Origin: Ruminococcus bromii
GTDB lineage: Bacteria > Bacillota > Clostridia > Oscillospirales > Acutalibacteraceae
Reading direction: 5' to 3'
Length of the DNA: 64,000 nucleotides
Assembly: GCF_002834235.1 (NCBI RefSeq)
Contig: NZ_NNBY01000042.1
Span: 1-64,000 of the forward strand
The notes under the pieces were generated by a model. It was given only the letters and a program-made list of their open reading frames with translations. It had not been told where the DNA came from and did not search any database. The translations under genes and the position numbers were made by a program. The first letter of the stretch is position 1, and each line of letters starts with the position of its first letter. Of this stretch, positions 51,053 through 58,785 are shown piece by piece.

Positions 51053-51871
51053 ATGTCTTGTCAAGATGCTATCGGAGTTTTTGACTCCGGATTAGGCGGA
51101 CTCAGCGCTGTAAAAGAGTTTTTGCATGTGCTGCCAAACGAGAAAATAATATACTTTGGAGATACGGGAAGAGTACCCTACGGCAACAGAAGTCGTGAAA
51201 CAATTTCAAAGTATGCCCTTCAGGACGCAAATTTTCTGTTGAAACACAATGTTAAAACAGTTGTTGCAGCCTGCGGTACGGTAAGTTCGGTTGCAGGCGA
51301 TATGCTTGAAGAAAAGCTTTCCGTTCCGTACACGGGTGTTGTAAACCCGACCGCATTCATTGCCGACCGAAAAACAAAGAACGGTAAAATCGGAATTATC
51401 GGCACTGCCGCAACCATTTCGAGCCACAGCTACAAGCTCCGTCTTGAAAAGCTTAATCCGAAATACAAGGTTTATGAGCAGGCGTGTCCGCTTTTTGTTC
51501 CGCTTGTTGAAAACGGTTTCATCTGTCGTGACGATCAGATTGTACGGCTTGTTATCAGAAGATATCTTTCCGAACTCAAGGAAACAGGCGTTGACACCCT
51601 CATTCTCGGCTGCACTCACTATCCGCTTTTACGTGACGCAATTGCCGACTTTATGGGTGACGGAGTTACGCTTGTTGATTCGGGATATGAAACTGCAATC
51701 TATTGCTCAAAAATTCTCAGAGAAAACAATCTGCTCAACACAGACGGTGTGCATCAGACTCCCGAATTTTATGTAAGCGACACTCCCGACGGATTTAAAA
51801 GCGTTGCAGGACTGTTTCTCGGCAGAAATATGGAGCATACTGTTACACAAATTGACATTGAGCAGTATTAA
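51053..51871 (+). CDS. murI: Glutamate racemase (variant active site)
   Basis: The ATG at 51053 (GAAGG upstream) gives 272 residues. The enzyme makes D-glutamate for peptidoglycan. GVFDSGLGGLSA, the first catalytic Cys74 and the second in LGCTHYPLL are present. However the usual CNTA motif reads CGTV (AACGTVSS) and the following VGV-x-PG block reads TGVVNPTA, so the substrate-binding Asn next to Cys74 is Gly. The family is clear; the variant may alter kinetics or substrate. It heads an operon with a DUF1934 gene and argS. Confidence 0.9.
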   Translation: MSCQDAIGVFDSGLGGLSAVKEFLHVLPNEKIIYFGDTGRVPYGNRSRETISKYALQDANFLLKHNVKTVVAACGTVSSVAGDMLEEKLSVPYTGVVNPTAFIADRKTKNGKIGIIGTAATISSHSYKLRLEKLNPKYKVYEQACPLFVPLVENGFICRDDQIVRLVIRRYLSELKETGVDTLILGCTHYPLLRDAIADFMGDGVTLVDSGYETAIYCSKILRENNLLNTDGVHQTPEFYVSDTPDGFKSVAGLFLGRNMEHTVTQIDIEQY

Positions 51872-51882
51872 CGAGGGAAGAT

Positions 51883-52347
51883 ATGACAGATAAGGAAAAG
51901 AAAAAATGCAAATATATGATTTCCATTCTGGGCGAACAGATTCTTGACGATGAAAGCGACAGAATTGAGGTTCTCACAGAGGGAAATTTTCTGATGAAAA
52001 AAGACCATTGTTACATAGGCTATAAAGAATATGACGAGGATGCACCGCAGAGCTTTTACGACAATCTCATCAAAGTTCAGGACAATACGGTGACAATTAC
52101 ACGCAAAGGTCCCATGCGTTCACAGCTTATGCTTGAAAAAGGCAGACGGCATCAATGCCTGTATCAGACGCCTGCTGGCGACCTTATGATAGGAGTTTTC
52201 ACAAAAACAATGAACAACTCCCTCACCAAAAACGGCGGAACGCTTGAAGTCAGTTACACGCTTGATTTCAACAATGACCTTGTGAGCGAAAACAAGTTTA
52301 AAATTACGGTTGAAGAAAAAGAAAAGTTTGAAAATGAGGTAGATTGA
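51883..52347 (+). CDS. DUF1934 beta-barrel protein (YwiB-like)
   Basis: This 154-residue protein matches DUF1934 (Bacillus YwiB), a calycin-like beta-barrel of unknown function, with VTITRKGPMRSQLMLEKG and YQTPAGDLMIGVFT as family blocks. It starts 11 bases after murI and lies one base before argS. YwiB is adjacent to argS in Bacillus too, which supports the call. Confidence 0.9.
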   Translation: MTDKEKKKCKYMISILGEQILDDESDRIEVLTEGNFLMKKDHCYIGYKEYDEDAPQSFYDNLIKVQDNTVTITRKGPMRSQLMLEKGRRHQCLYQTPAGDLMIGVFTKTMNNSLTKNGGTLEVSYTLDFNNDLVSENKFKITVEEKEKFENEVD

Positions 52348-52348
52348 T

Positions 52349-54085
52349 ATGGATACATACGCACTTGCTGTACAACAGCTAAAAAAAGCAATTGAAAACG
52401 CTATTGAAAAGGCAATATCAAACGGTGAACTTCCCCAGGCGGAGGCCGCTCCGTTTATCATTGAAACACCCGCAGACAGAAGCCACGGCGACTTTGCAAC
52501 AAATGCGGCAATGGCAGGCGCAAAGGCATTCCGTATGCCGCCTTTCAAAATTGCACAGGCTATCACATCAAACCTTGACCTTGAGGGTACAATGTTTGAC
52601 CGCTTTGAAACAGCAGGTCCGGGATTCATCAACTTCTTCCTCGGCACTGAATTTTATTCGGCTGTAATCAGAGAAATCCTTGCCAATCCCGAGGCATACG
52701 GCAGAAGTGAATACGGCAGAGATGAAAAGGTTATGGTTGAGTTTGTATCAGCCAACCCGACAGGCCCTATGCACATGGGCAACGCAAGAGGCGGCGCTCT
52801 CGGTGACTGTCTTGCCGCTGTTCTTGACAAAGCGGGCTACAACGCATGGCGTGAATTTTATGTAAATGACGCCGGCAATCAGATTGAAAAGTTCGGCTGT
52901 TCACTTGAAGCAAGATATCTTCAGATTTTCAAGGGCGATGAGATAGAGTTTCCCGAGGACGGCTATCAGGGTGAGGACATCAAAGACCTTGCAAAAGAAT
53001 ATGCTGACCTAAACGGCGACAACCTTGTTAATGTAAGCGCAGAAGAACGCAAAAAGGCTCTTGTTGACTATGCACTTCCTAAGAACATCGAGAAGATGCA
53101 GGCAGATATGGAAAAATACAAGATTTTCTATGACAAATGGTTCTTTGAAAGCGAGCTTCACAAGAGCGGTGCTGTTAAGGCTGTTGTTGACCTTCTCACG
53201 AAAAAAGGACTTACCTACGAAAAAGAGGGTGCCGTTTGGTACAAGAACAAAGAGGTGCTAACACAGAAGCTTCTCAAAGAGGGCAAGTCACAGAAATACA
53301 TTGACAACCTTGAATTAAAGGACGATGTTCTCATTCGTCAGAACGGCAACCCGACATATTTTACAGCCGACATCGCATACCACAAGAACAAATTTGACCG
53401 TGGATTCACAACTCTTATTGATGTTTGGGGAGCAGACCATCACGGTCATGTTATGAGAATGAAAGGCGCAATGGACGCTATCGGCTATGACGGTGACAAG
53501 CTCAATGTTGTTCTTATGCAGCTTGTTAAGCTTGTTAAGGACGGTGAGCTTGTAAGAATGAGCAAGCGTACCGGCAAGGCTATTCAGCTTGGCGATTTGC
53601 TTGACGAAGTGCCTGTTGACAGCGCAAGGTTCCTCTTTAACACCAAAGAGGCTAACACACAGATGGACTTTGACCTTGACCTTGCAGTAAGTCAGGACAA
53701 TCAGAACCCTGTTTATTATGTTCAATACGCACACGCAAGAATTTGCAGTATCTTCAAGTCACTTGCAAAAGAGGGCATTTCTCCGAGAGAATGTACAGAC
53801 GCAGAGCTTGCGCTCCTCACAGCTCCCGAAGAAAAGGAACTCATCAATCATCTTGCGTCATACACCAACGAAATCATCAGTGCGGCAAAGGATTATGATC
53901 CGACCAAGGTTACACGCTATGTAACACAGCTTGCAACACTTTTCCACAAATTCTACAACGCTTGCCGTGTTAAGGGCGAAGAAGAAGGTCTTATGCAGGC
54001 AAGACTTGCACTTTGCAACTGCGTAAGAGCCGTTATCAAAAATGTTCTTACAATGTTCAACATTTCTTGCCCCGAAAGCATGTAA
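52349..54085 (+). CDS. argS: Arginyl-tRNA synthetase
   Basis: The 578-residue class I synthetase has the N-terminal Arg-specific domain (DRSHGDFATNAAM), the HIGH-like motif SANPTGPMHMGNARGG, the KMSKS-like RMSKRTGKAI and a C-terminal DALR anticodon domain. It charges tRNA(Arg). It ends the murI operon and is followed directly by a hairpin-headed repeat. Confidence 0.97.
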   Translation: MDTYALAVQQLKKAIENAIEKAISNGELPQAEAAPFIIETPADRSHGDFATNAAMAGAKAFRMPPFKIAQAITSNLDLEGTMFDRFETAGPGFINFFLGTEFYSAVIREILANPEAYGRSEYGRDEKVMVEFVSANPTGPMHMGNARGGALGDCLAAVLDKAGYNAWREFYVNDAGNQIEKFGCSLEARYLQIFKGDEIEFPEDGYQGEDIKDLAKEYADLNGDNLVNVSAEERKKALVDYALPKNIEKMQADMEKYKIFYDKWFFESELHKSGAVKAVVDLLTKKGLTYEKEGAVWYKNKEVLTQKLLKEGKSQKYIDNLELKDDVLIRQNGNPTYFTADIAYHKNKFDRGFTTLIDVWGADHHGHVMRMKGAMDAIGYDGDKLNVVLMQLVKLVKDGELVRMSKRTGKAIQLGDLLDEVPVDSARFLFNTKEANTQMDFDLDLAVSQDNQNPVYYVQYAHARICSIFKSLAKEGISPRECTDAELALLTAPEEKELINHLASYTNEIISAAKDYDPTKVTRYVTQLATLFHKFYNACRVKGEEEGLMQARLALCNCVRAVIKNVLTMFNISCPESM

Positions 54086-54156
54086 GCAGCGTGTCGCTGC
54101 ACCCTGTTCGTGTAGATAGTTTTATTAATACGAAACTTATATTTCCCGAGCGGAAG
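54086..54156 (+). repeat. Hairpin-headed intergenic element, copy A (3' of argS)
   Basis: It starts immediately after the argS stop. GCAGCG-TGT-CGCTGC (54086-54100) is the head hairpin, then ACCCT, GTTCGTGTAGATAGTTT, and CCCGAGCGGAAG (54145-54156). The spacing of the conserved blocks (39 bases) matches the two copies near 30.3-30.65 kb. Confidence 0.72.
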
Positions 54157-54198
54157 TTTACAAATTGAAATTTAAAAATTGAAAATGTAAAATGGATG

Positions 54199-54240
54199 TC
54201 GGGAAGACAGTTTGCATAATGCAAAACAATGTCTTCCCGA
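54199..54240 (+). terminator. Terminator of the argS operon
   Basis: TCGGGAAGACA (54199-54209) and TGTCTTCCCGA (54230-54240) form a stem whose loop contains a second inverted repeat TTTGCAT/ATGCAAA. CTGATTTTTATTT follows. Confidence 0.85.
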
Positions 54241-54317
54241 CTGATTTTTATTTATATCCAATTGTCATGCCTTATGGGGGTTAAGCCCTATTAATAATAC
54301 AAATTCAATGCATAATA

Positions 54318-54350
54318 AAGTCCCGAAGTACACACAATACCTCGGGACTT
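54318..54350 (-). terminator. Terminator of the dockerin gene
   Basis: AAGTCCCGA (54318-54326) pairs with TCGGGACTT (54342-54350), with TTTATT after it on the minus strand. The stretch 54241-54317 between the two terminators holds nothing else I can name. Confidence 0.8.
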
Positions 54351-54380
54351 AATTATTATTACTGTGATTATGATTTAAAA

Positions 54381-54701
54381 TCATTCAGTAACAAATTGCT
54401 GACCGACTTTTCCGTAACCGTTAAGACCTATAATATACTTTTGAATTGAAGTCGCATCCATAACAGAAATAGCACCGTCACTGTCAACATCTGCAACTGA
54501 CTTACTGTCTGCTGTAAGTTCTTCAAGACCGACAATGTACTTCTGAATATCGGTAGCATCGATTACGGTAATATCGCCGTCAATGTTCACATCACCGTAA
54601 ACAAGAGCATTTTTTGTTTCATCCTCAACCGCAAAAGCGCTGAATACGCTTACTGCCATAAGAACAAACAATGTCGCAATACTAATAAGTTTTTTTGCCA
54701 T
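54381..54701 (-). CDS. Secreted stand-alone type I dockerin protein
   Basis: The 106-residue product has a signal peptide (1-24, ending FSAFA) and then almost only a dockerin: two F-hand repeats with GDVNIDGDITVIDATDIQKY and ADVDSDGAISVMDATSIQKY, each giving Ca-binding Asp/Asn at the usual positions. There is no enzyme or other module. Dockerins bind cohesins of cellulosomal scaffolds on the outside of the cell. A bare dockerin could regulate scaffold occupancy or tether an unknown partner. TCTAAGGAGAG precedes the ATG at 54701. Confidence 0.93.
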   Translation of the reverse strand: MAKKLISIATLFVLMAVSVFSAFAVEDETKNALVYGDVNIDGDITVIDATDIQKYIVGLEELTADSKSVADVDSDGAISVMDATSIQKYIIGLNGYGKVGQQFVTE

Positions 54702-54825
54702 ACCAAAATCTCTCCTTAGAACAGTGCATTTTCAACCAATAATACACCGAAATTGAATTTGATAATCAACATTATATAAACATCGAACGAGAAAACAAGA
54801 ATATACTTTTACTTCTCTTTGTTGT

Positions 54826-54934
54826 TTATAACCGTTCGGTTATCTTATAAAATATTCTATCACAAAGACAACTGTTCTGTCAATAGCAAATAAACAAAAA
54901 GATGATAAATTGTTTTATTATAAACAAATATGAG
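54826..54934. repeat. Duplicated regulatory module, left copy
   Basis: This segment is about 80% identical to 55080-55187. It contains an operator-like palindrome ATAACCG-TT-CGGTTAT (54828-54843), a leftward promoter, and the decayed start of an XRE gene (TTG TTT TAT TAT AAA ... stop after seven codons). It thus carries a truncated copy of the 5' end of the regulator gene. Confidence 0.75.
54854..54883 (-). promoter_or_regulatory. Leftward promoter of the dockerin gene with operator
   Basis: TTGACA (54878-54883) and TAGAAT (54854-54859) are 18 bases apart on the minus strand. The perfect 7-bp palindrome ATAACCG/CGGTTAT (54828-54843) begins a few bases downstream of the expected start site, the usual position of a repressor site. 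Confidence 0.75.
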
Positions 54935-55079
54935 AATTGTATGAAGATAACAATTTAACAAATAACGAATAACAACAATGTGTTTTTATCACATTAATAT
55001 CTTCTATACATACAATAAGGTTCACATCACACTAATTTATGTATCACAAATGCAATAGCAATACTGAATTTCGCCACTG

Positions 55080-55187
55080 TTATAACCGTTTAGTTATCAT
55101 ACGAAAATTTCATCGCAAAGAATGTTATTCTGTCAATAGCAAATAAATAAAAAGGGTGATAAAATGCCTTATTATAAAAGGATAAGG
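55080..55187. repeat. Duplicated regulatory module, right copy
   Basis: It holds a degenerate palindrome ATAACCG-TT-TAGTTAT (55082-55097), a leftward TTGACA (55131-55136) with TGAAAT (55107-55112) at 18 bases, and the intact ribosome-binding site and first codons of the XRE gene. No leftward gene lies directly beyond it. Confidence 0.7.
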
Positions 55188-55373
55188 GAATTGCGTGAGG
55201 ATCACGATATGACGCAGAAAGATGTTGCAGAATATCTCGGCATGAAACAGCCACAGTATTTCAGATACGAAAACGGAAACCGTGATGTGCCGTCAGAGGT
55301 TCTTATTTCGCTTGCAAAATTGTACAAAGTTTCAACCGACTACATTTTAGAATTAAAAAACAACACAAAATGA
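55164..55373 (+). CDS. XRE family helix-turn-helix regulator
   Basis: The 69-residue protein is almost entirely a Cro/CI-type helix-turn-helix (about 5-60: IRELREDHDMTQKDVAEYLG, KQPQYFRYENGNRDVPSEVL). Strong ribosome-binding site AAAGGGTGAT. It probably recognises the ATAACCG/CGGTTAT palindromes in the duplicated modules to its left and thereby controls the dockerin gene and itself. Confidence 0.9.
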   Translation: MPYYKRIRELREDHDMTQKDVAEYLGMKQPQYFRYENGNRDVPSEVLISLAKLYKVSTDYILELKNNTK

Positions 55374-55425
55374 TTTTTTCTGTATTCTGCATATAATGCA
55401 TATAATTTAAAATTCTGCAAAAAAT

Positions 55426-55456
55426 AAAACCACCTCACGGAAAGGTGGTTTTTATT
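55426..55456 (+). terminator. Terminator after the XRE gene
   Basis: AAAACCACCT (55426-55435) pairs with AGGTGGTTTT (55443-55452), followed by TATTTT. Confidence 0.9.
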
Positions 55457-55714
55457 TTGAGTTTTTACGACATTGATCATAACGAGGGCAACAGGCAGAA
55501 TGAAAATTATCCTGTTGAGTTGCCGTCACGAAACAGCAAAAAGGAGATTTCCCCTATTGTTGATGTTACGGAACACGAGGTTTATCCGCTTGAGTTTGCA
55601 AACTGTCACAGGACAAAGCCTCATTTTGACACAAACGGTGACATCACCGAGATTGTGACTACCGAAACAGAAGCTGAAACGGAAGAGCGAACCACTCACG
55701 AACAGCATAAGTAG
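55457..55714 (+). CDS. Small acidic protein, doubtful
   Basis: A TTG-initiated frame of 85 residues (MSFYDIDHNEGNRQ...) ends in a Thr/Glu-rich tail. Its possible Shine-Dalgarno AAAGGTGG is the 3' arm of the XRE terminator, so it would be made only on readthrough. Its last 56 bases overlap the convergent DUF218 gene. Composition looks protein-like but no family is recognised. Confidence 0.4.
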   Translation: MSFYDIDHNEGNRQNENYPVELPSRNSKKEISPIVDVTEHEVYPLEFANCHRTKPHFDTNGDITEIVTTETEAETEERTTHEQHK

Positions 55715-56435
55715 GGACATACAAAAGCCTTGTGTCGGAGCTTACTGCTCCGACATTTCCTTTTATGCCGAGTTGCGAACAGATTATCCTTGCTCTGAGC
55801 TGATGAAAGCCGTCCGTCACAATCGTAATATCGGTATTAAGGTTGTTGTCCTCAATAATTTTCATTGAATTTCTTATATTCTCGGTTGTGTTGGTTGACT
55901 TGTCCTCCATATAAAGTCTTGAAGAATCAATTTTTGACTCCGTCAGCACATTGTACATGCATTGTGCCTCACTCATAATTTCGTCACTTCCCTGTCCTCC
56001 GCTGAGAACGGCATTTGCGTTCGGAGAATCGTCAAGATATGATTTTGCGGCATCAATTCTGCCACGCAAAATTACCGACGGTCCCCACGGCTTAACCTGA
56101 GCGCCGAGGACAATTGCAGTTGAGTTTTCGGGCGGAGCCTGACAGGTTGCCCACACCATTGCAGAGGTGACAATCGCACCGTAAACGGCAAAAGCGATAA
56201 AGCCGATATTAACTACACGAAAAACTATTTTAGTAAACAAATGCTTAAAGCAAAATGCCTTTATTGCTCCGTGAACGGGCGGAATTAACACGCACAACAG
56301 CCACAGACACAAAAAAGTTCCTGCAATATTGCCCGGGTTGATAATTCCGTGAGTCATAGGGATTACGAAAAATCCGAGAAATACAACTGCTGCGGCAATG
56401 CCGATTATGCGTAAAATTAACATCACCATTTTCAA
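55659..56435 (-). CDS. DUF218/YdcF-like membrane protein
   Basis: This 258-residue protein has four N-terminal membrane helices (within about 1-110) and a C-terminal DUF218 domain with AIVLGAQVKPWGPSVILRGR, AVLSGGQGSDEIMSEA, STNTTENIRNS and VTDGFHQLRA. Such domains (YdcF, SanA, ElyC) are linked to envelope lipid or nucleotide chemistry, mechanism unknown. It starts 16 bases after the hydrogenase stop and is probably co-transcribed. Confidence 0.92.
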   Translation of the reverse strand: MKMVMLILRIIGIAAAVVFLGFFVIPMTHGIINPGNIAGTFLCLWLLCVLIPPVHGAIKAFCFKHLFTKIVFRVVNIGFIAFAVYGAIVTSAMVWATCQAPPENSTAIVLGAQVKPWGPSVILRGRIDAAKSYLDDSPNANAVLSGGQGSDEIMSEAQCMYNVLTESKIDSSRLYMEDKSTNTTENIRNSMKIIEDNNLNTDITIVTDGFHQLRARIICSQLGIKGNVGAVSSDTRLLYVPTYAVREWFALPFQLLFR

Positions 56436-56451
56436 AATATCACCCGACCTG

Positions 56452-58002
56452 TTAAATTTCTTTCATCTTATCAAACTCGTTATACATATTTTCAAGTGTT
56501 GACAAGCGGTCAATAAACGGAGTTTCAACAGCACCCTCAAAGCACGATTCTTTCTTGCTTTTGAGAACCTCCATTGCAGATTTGTCGGGATTGTTGATTG
56601 TTCCGGCACCTGCAACACAACCGCCGGGGCAAGCCATACCCTCAAGCAGATAGCCGTTGTACTTGCCGGCCTTTGCCATACGCAAAAGCTTTACGCACTC
56701 GTCAAGTCCCTGTGCATTGGCAACCTTGACCTCTCTTTCGGGATCAAGCTTGTGGATTGCATTGACAACAGCCTTTGCAACACCGCCGCTTACGGCAAAG
56801 CCTCTGCCGTCTGCGCTTGAGAATGAAAGCGGTTTTTCGTCAACCTCAACAGTGTTAAAATCAACCTCTTTTGCGGCAAACATTCCTGCAACTTCTTCAA
56901 AAGTCAGCACAAAGTCGATATCACTTCGGATACTTCTGCGGCTTGCCTCAAGCTTTTTAGCGGCACACGGTCCGATAAACACAACTCTGCAATCGGGATA
57001 ATGCTGTTTTGTAAGTCTGCCCGTGAGAACCATAGGGGTGAGTGCCATTGAAATGTACGGAGCAATGTCGGGGAAAGTTTTCTTCGCCATAACGCTCCAT
57101 GCCGGGCAACAGGAAGTCGCCATGAACGGCTGTTTTTCGGGAACTTCTTCCATAAAATCCTTTGCCTCTTCAACCGTACAAAGGTCGGCACCGACCGCAA
57201 CCTCGACAACATCTGTAAAGCCGAGAGCCTTAAAGGCATTTCTGATTTTATTTGACGGAAGTCCCTTGAACTGACCTGCAATTGCAGGTGCAACGGCGGC
57301 ATAAACAGGTGTGCCGCTGTTGATTGCCATAATAGTCTGGAAAATCTGACTTTTGTCAACAATTGCGCTGAACGGACAGCTTACAAGGCACATTCCGCAT
57401 GAAACGCACTTGTTATAGTCAATATCTGCTCTTCCGTGTTCATCGCTGTGAATAGCTTTCATACCGCATGCGGCGGCACACGGACGCTCCTGCTTTATGA
57501 TTGCATTGTACGGACACGCACCCTGACATTTTCCGCATTTGATGCACTTTTCATCGTCAATATGCGATTTTCCGTGTACAATCGAGATTGCTCCCTTCGG
57601 GCAAACCTCTGTACACGGGTGTTCAAGACAACCCTGACAGCCGTCTGTCACAACCACTCTTTTTTCGGCACACTTATGACAGGCGAATTTTATAATATTG
57701 ATTAACGGCGGATCGTAAACCTTTTCGTCAATCATACTTTCTTCAACACCTGTTGAGATAGGCGCTTGTTTTGAAACGGGCAAAAGCGGAAGTCCCATTG
57801 CAAGGCGAAGTCTTTCGCCCACAATGGCTCTTTCGAGAAATATACTTTCACGGTATGTTGAAATTTCACCCGGGATAATTTCATACGGAAGATTTTCAAA
57901 TTTTGAATAATCTCCGCCCTCGTATGCAAATCTTGCAACCTCGGTGAAAATTTGATTACGGATTTTTGTCTTTGACGAATACAGTCCTCTCAAGGCACTC
58001 AT
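56452..58002 (-). CDS. [FeFe]-hydrogenase, monomeric ferredoxin-domain type (group B-like)
   Basis: The 516-residue cytosolic enzyme has several [4Fe-4S] motifs (CIKCGKCQGACP at about 153-164 and CVSCGMCLVSCP at about 199-210) and the three H-cluster motifs TSCCPAW (296-302), GPCAAKKLE (344-352) and MACPGGCVAGAG (456-467). These match group B enzymes rather than the bifurcating trimer. It evolves or takes up H2 with ferredoxin. The maturases HydE, HydF and HydG are not in the window. It is followed by the DUF218 gene. Confidence 0.93.
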   Translation of the reverse strand: MSALRGLYSSKTKIRNQIFTEVARFAYEGGDYSKFENLPYEIIPGEISTYRESIFLERAIVGERLRLAMGLPLLPVSKQAPISTGVEESMIDEKVYDPPLINIIKFACHKCAEKRVVVTDGCQGCLEHPCTEVCPKGAISIVHGKSHIDDEKCIKCGKCQGACPYNAIIKQERPCAAACGMKAIHSDEHGRADIDYNKCVSCGMCLVSCPFSAIVDKSQIFQTIMAINSGTPVYAAVAPAIAGQFKGLPSNKIRNAFKALGFTDVVEVAVGADLCTVEEAKDFMEEVPEKQPFMATSCCPAWSVMAKKTFPDIAPYISMALTPMVLTGRLTKQHYPDCRVVFIGPCAAKKLEASRRSIRSDIDFVLTFEEVAGMFAAKEVDFNTVEVDEKPLSFSSADGRGFAVSGGVAKAVVNAIHKLDPEREVKVANAQGLDECVKLLRMAKAGKYNGYLLEGMACPGGCVAGAGTINNPDKSAMEVLKSKKESCFEGAVETPFIDRLSTLENMYNEFDKMKEI

Positions 58003-58092
58003 CCTTTCACTGTGTGTATTTTATTTTCTATTCAATCATTCACTAAATTCAAATCGCATCAACGCTCTGCCTTGCTTGCAATTTGTACTTAG

Positions 58093-58121
58093 ATTATACA
58101 CTACACTATCCTTGTTTTCAA
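58093..58121 (-). promoter_or_regulatory. Promoter of the hydrogenase gene
   Basis: TTGAAA (58116-58121) and TATAAT (58093-58098) are 17 bases apart on the minus strand. Confidence 0.78.
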
Positions 58122-58152
58122 CAGATACAGGCTTATTTTGCAAAAATTTTGC

Positions 58153-58172
58153 GATATTATTTACATAATATC
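58153..58172. promoter_or_regulatory. Perfect palindrome between divergent promoters
   Basis: GATATTAT-TTAC-ATAATATC is a perfect 8-bp inverted repeat, 32 bases upstream of each -35 in both directions. It may be a regulator site; the factor is unknown. Confidence 0.5.
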
Positions 58173-58204
58173 AAACTTTATTCCAAGCGATTTTGTCACA
58201 TTTA

Positions 58205-58233
58205 TTGACTTTAAATGAATATTGTTATAAAAT
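58205..58233 (+). promoter_or_regulatory. Promoter of the zinc-ribbon gene
   Basis: TTGACT (58205-58210) and TAAAAT (58228-58233) are 17 bases apart. Confidence 0.68.
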
Positions 58234-58269
58234 GGTGTCATACTATCAAAAATTATGAGGTACAACCCT

Positions 58270-58707
58270 ATGAAATGTCCTAATTGCGGTTTTGAAACCG
58301 AGTCTGCGTTTTGTCAGATGTGCGGAACAAAAATTTCCGAAGCTTTACATACACAGAATAATGAAACAACCGAAACTGAGTACACCTCGCCTTTGCCGCA
58401 GACAGGCTTTGAACAGGCGGAGGGCTTTGCACCGCAGATTCAAAATGAAATGCCCGAACTTGAAATAAATCAGCCACCCATTCCATACATTCCGCCGGCA
58501 GAACAGCCGATTGATAAAAAGAAAGCTTTTAAAATCGTGAAAATTGTTGTCGCCTGTGTGATTGGGGCGGTCATTATTGCAGGCATTGCAATCAATGTAA
58601 CTGCGGCGGTATCGGGCAACAGCAAGTCAATTTTCGGCAACAACTCCATTAGTGACTGGGTAAATCGCCCCGATATGTACGGCGGAGATTACAGCACATA
58701 TAATTAA
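58270..58707 (+). CDS. Zinc-ribbon single-pass membrane protein
   Basis: The start at 58270 has GAGGT upstream and gives 145 residues. CPNCGFETESAFCQMCGTK at the N terminus is a zinc ribbon, then a Pro/Glu-rich linker of about 65 residues, a membrane helix (about 91-112) and a short Ser/Asn/Gly-rich outside tail. This layout is frequent in Firmicute membrane proteins of unknown function. It is a single gene divergent from the hydrogenase. Confidence 0.82.
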   Translation: MKCPNCGFETESAFCQMCGTKISEALHTQNNETTETEYTSPLPQTGFEQAEGFAPQIQNEMPELEINQPPIPYIPPAEQPIDKKKAFKIVKIVVACVIGAVIIAGIAINVTAAVSGNSKSIFGNNSISDWVNRPDMYGGDYSTYN

Positions 58708-58715
58708 AAAATAAA

Positions 58716-58762
58716 ACGGTAGGAAAGGCATTGCAGTATTGCAAATTGTCTTTCCTGCCGTT
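58716..58762. terminator. Terminator between convergent genes
   Basis: ACGGTAGGAAAG and CTTTCCTGCCGT (58716-58728 and 58750-58762) form a stem with one mismatch, with TTTT on one side and AAAA on the other. Confidence 0.85.
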
Positions 58763-58785
58763 TTTATGTTTAGGTTTAAAATAAA

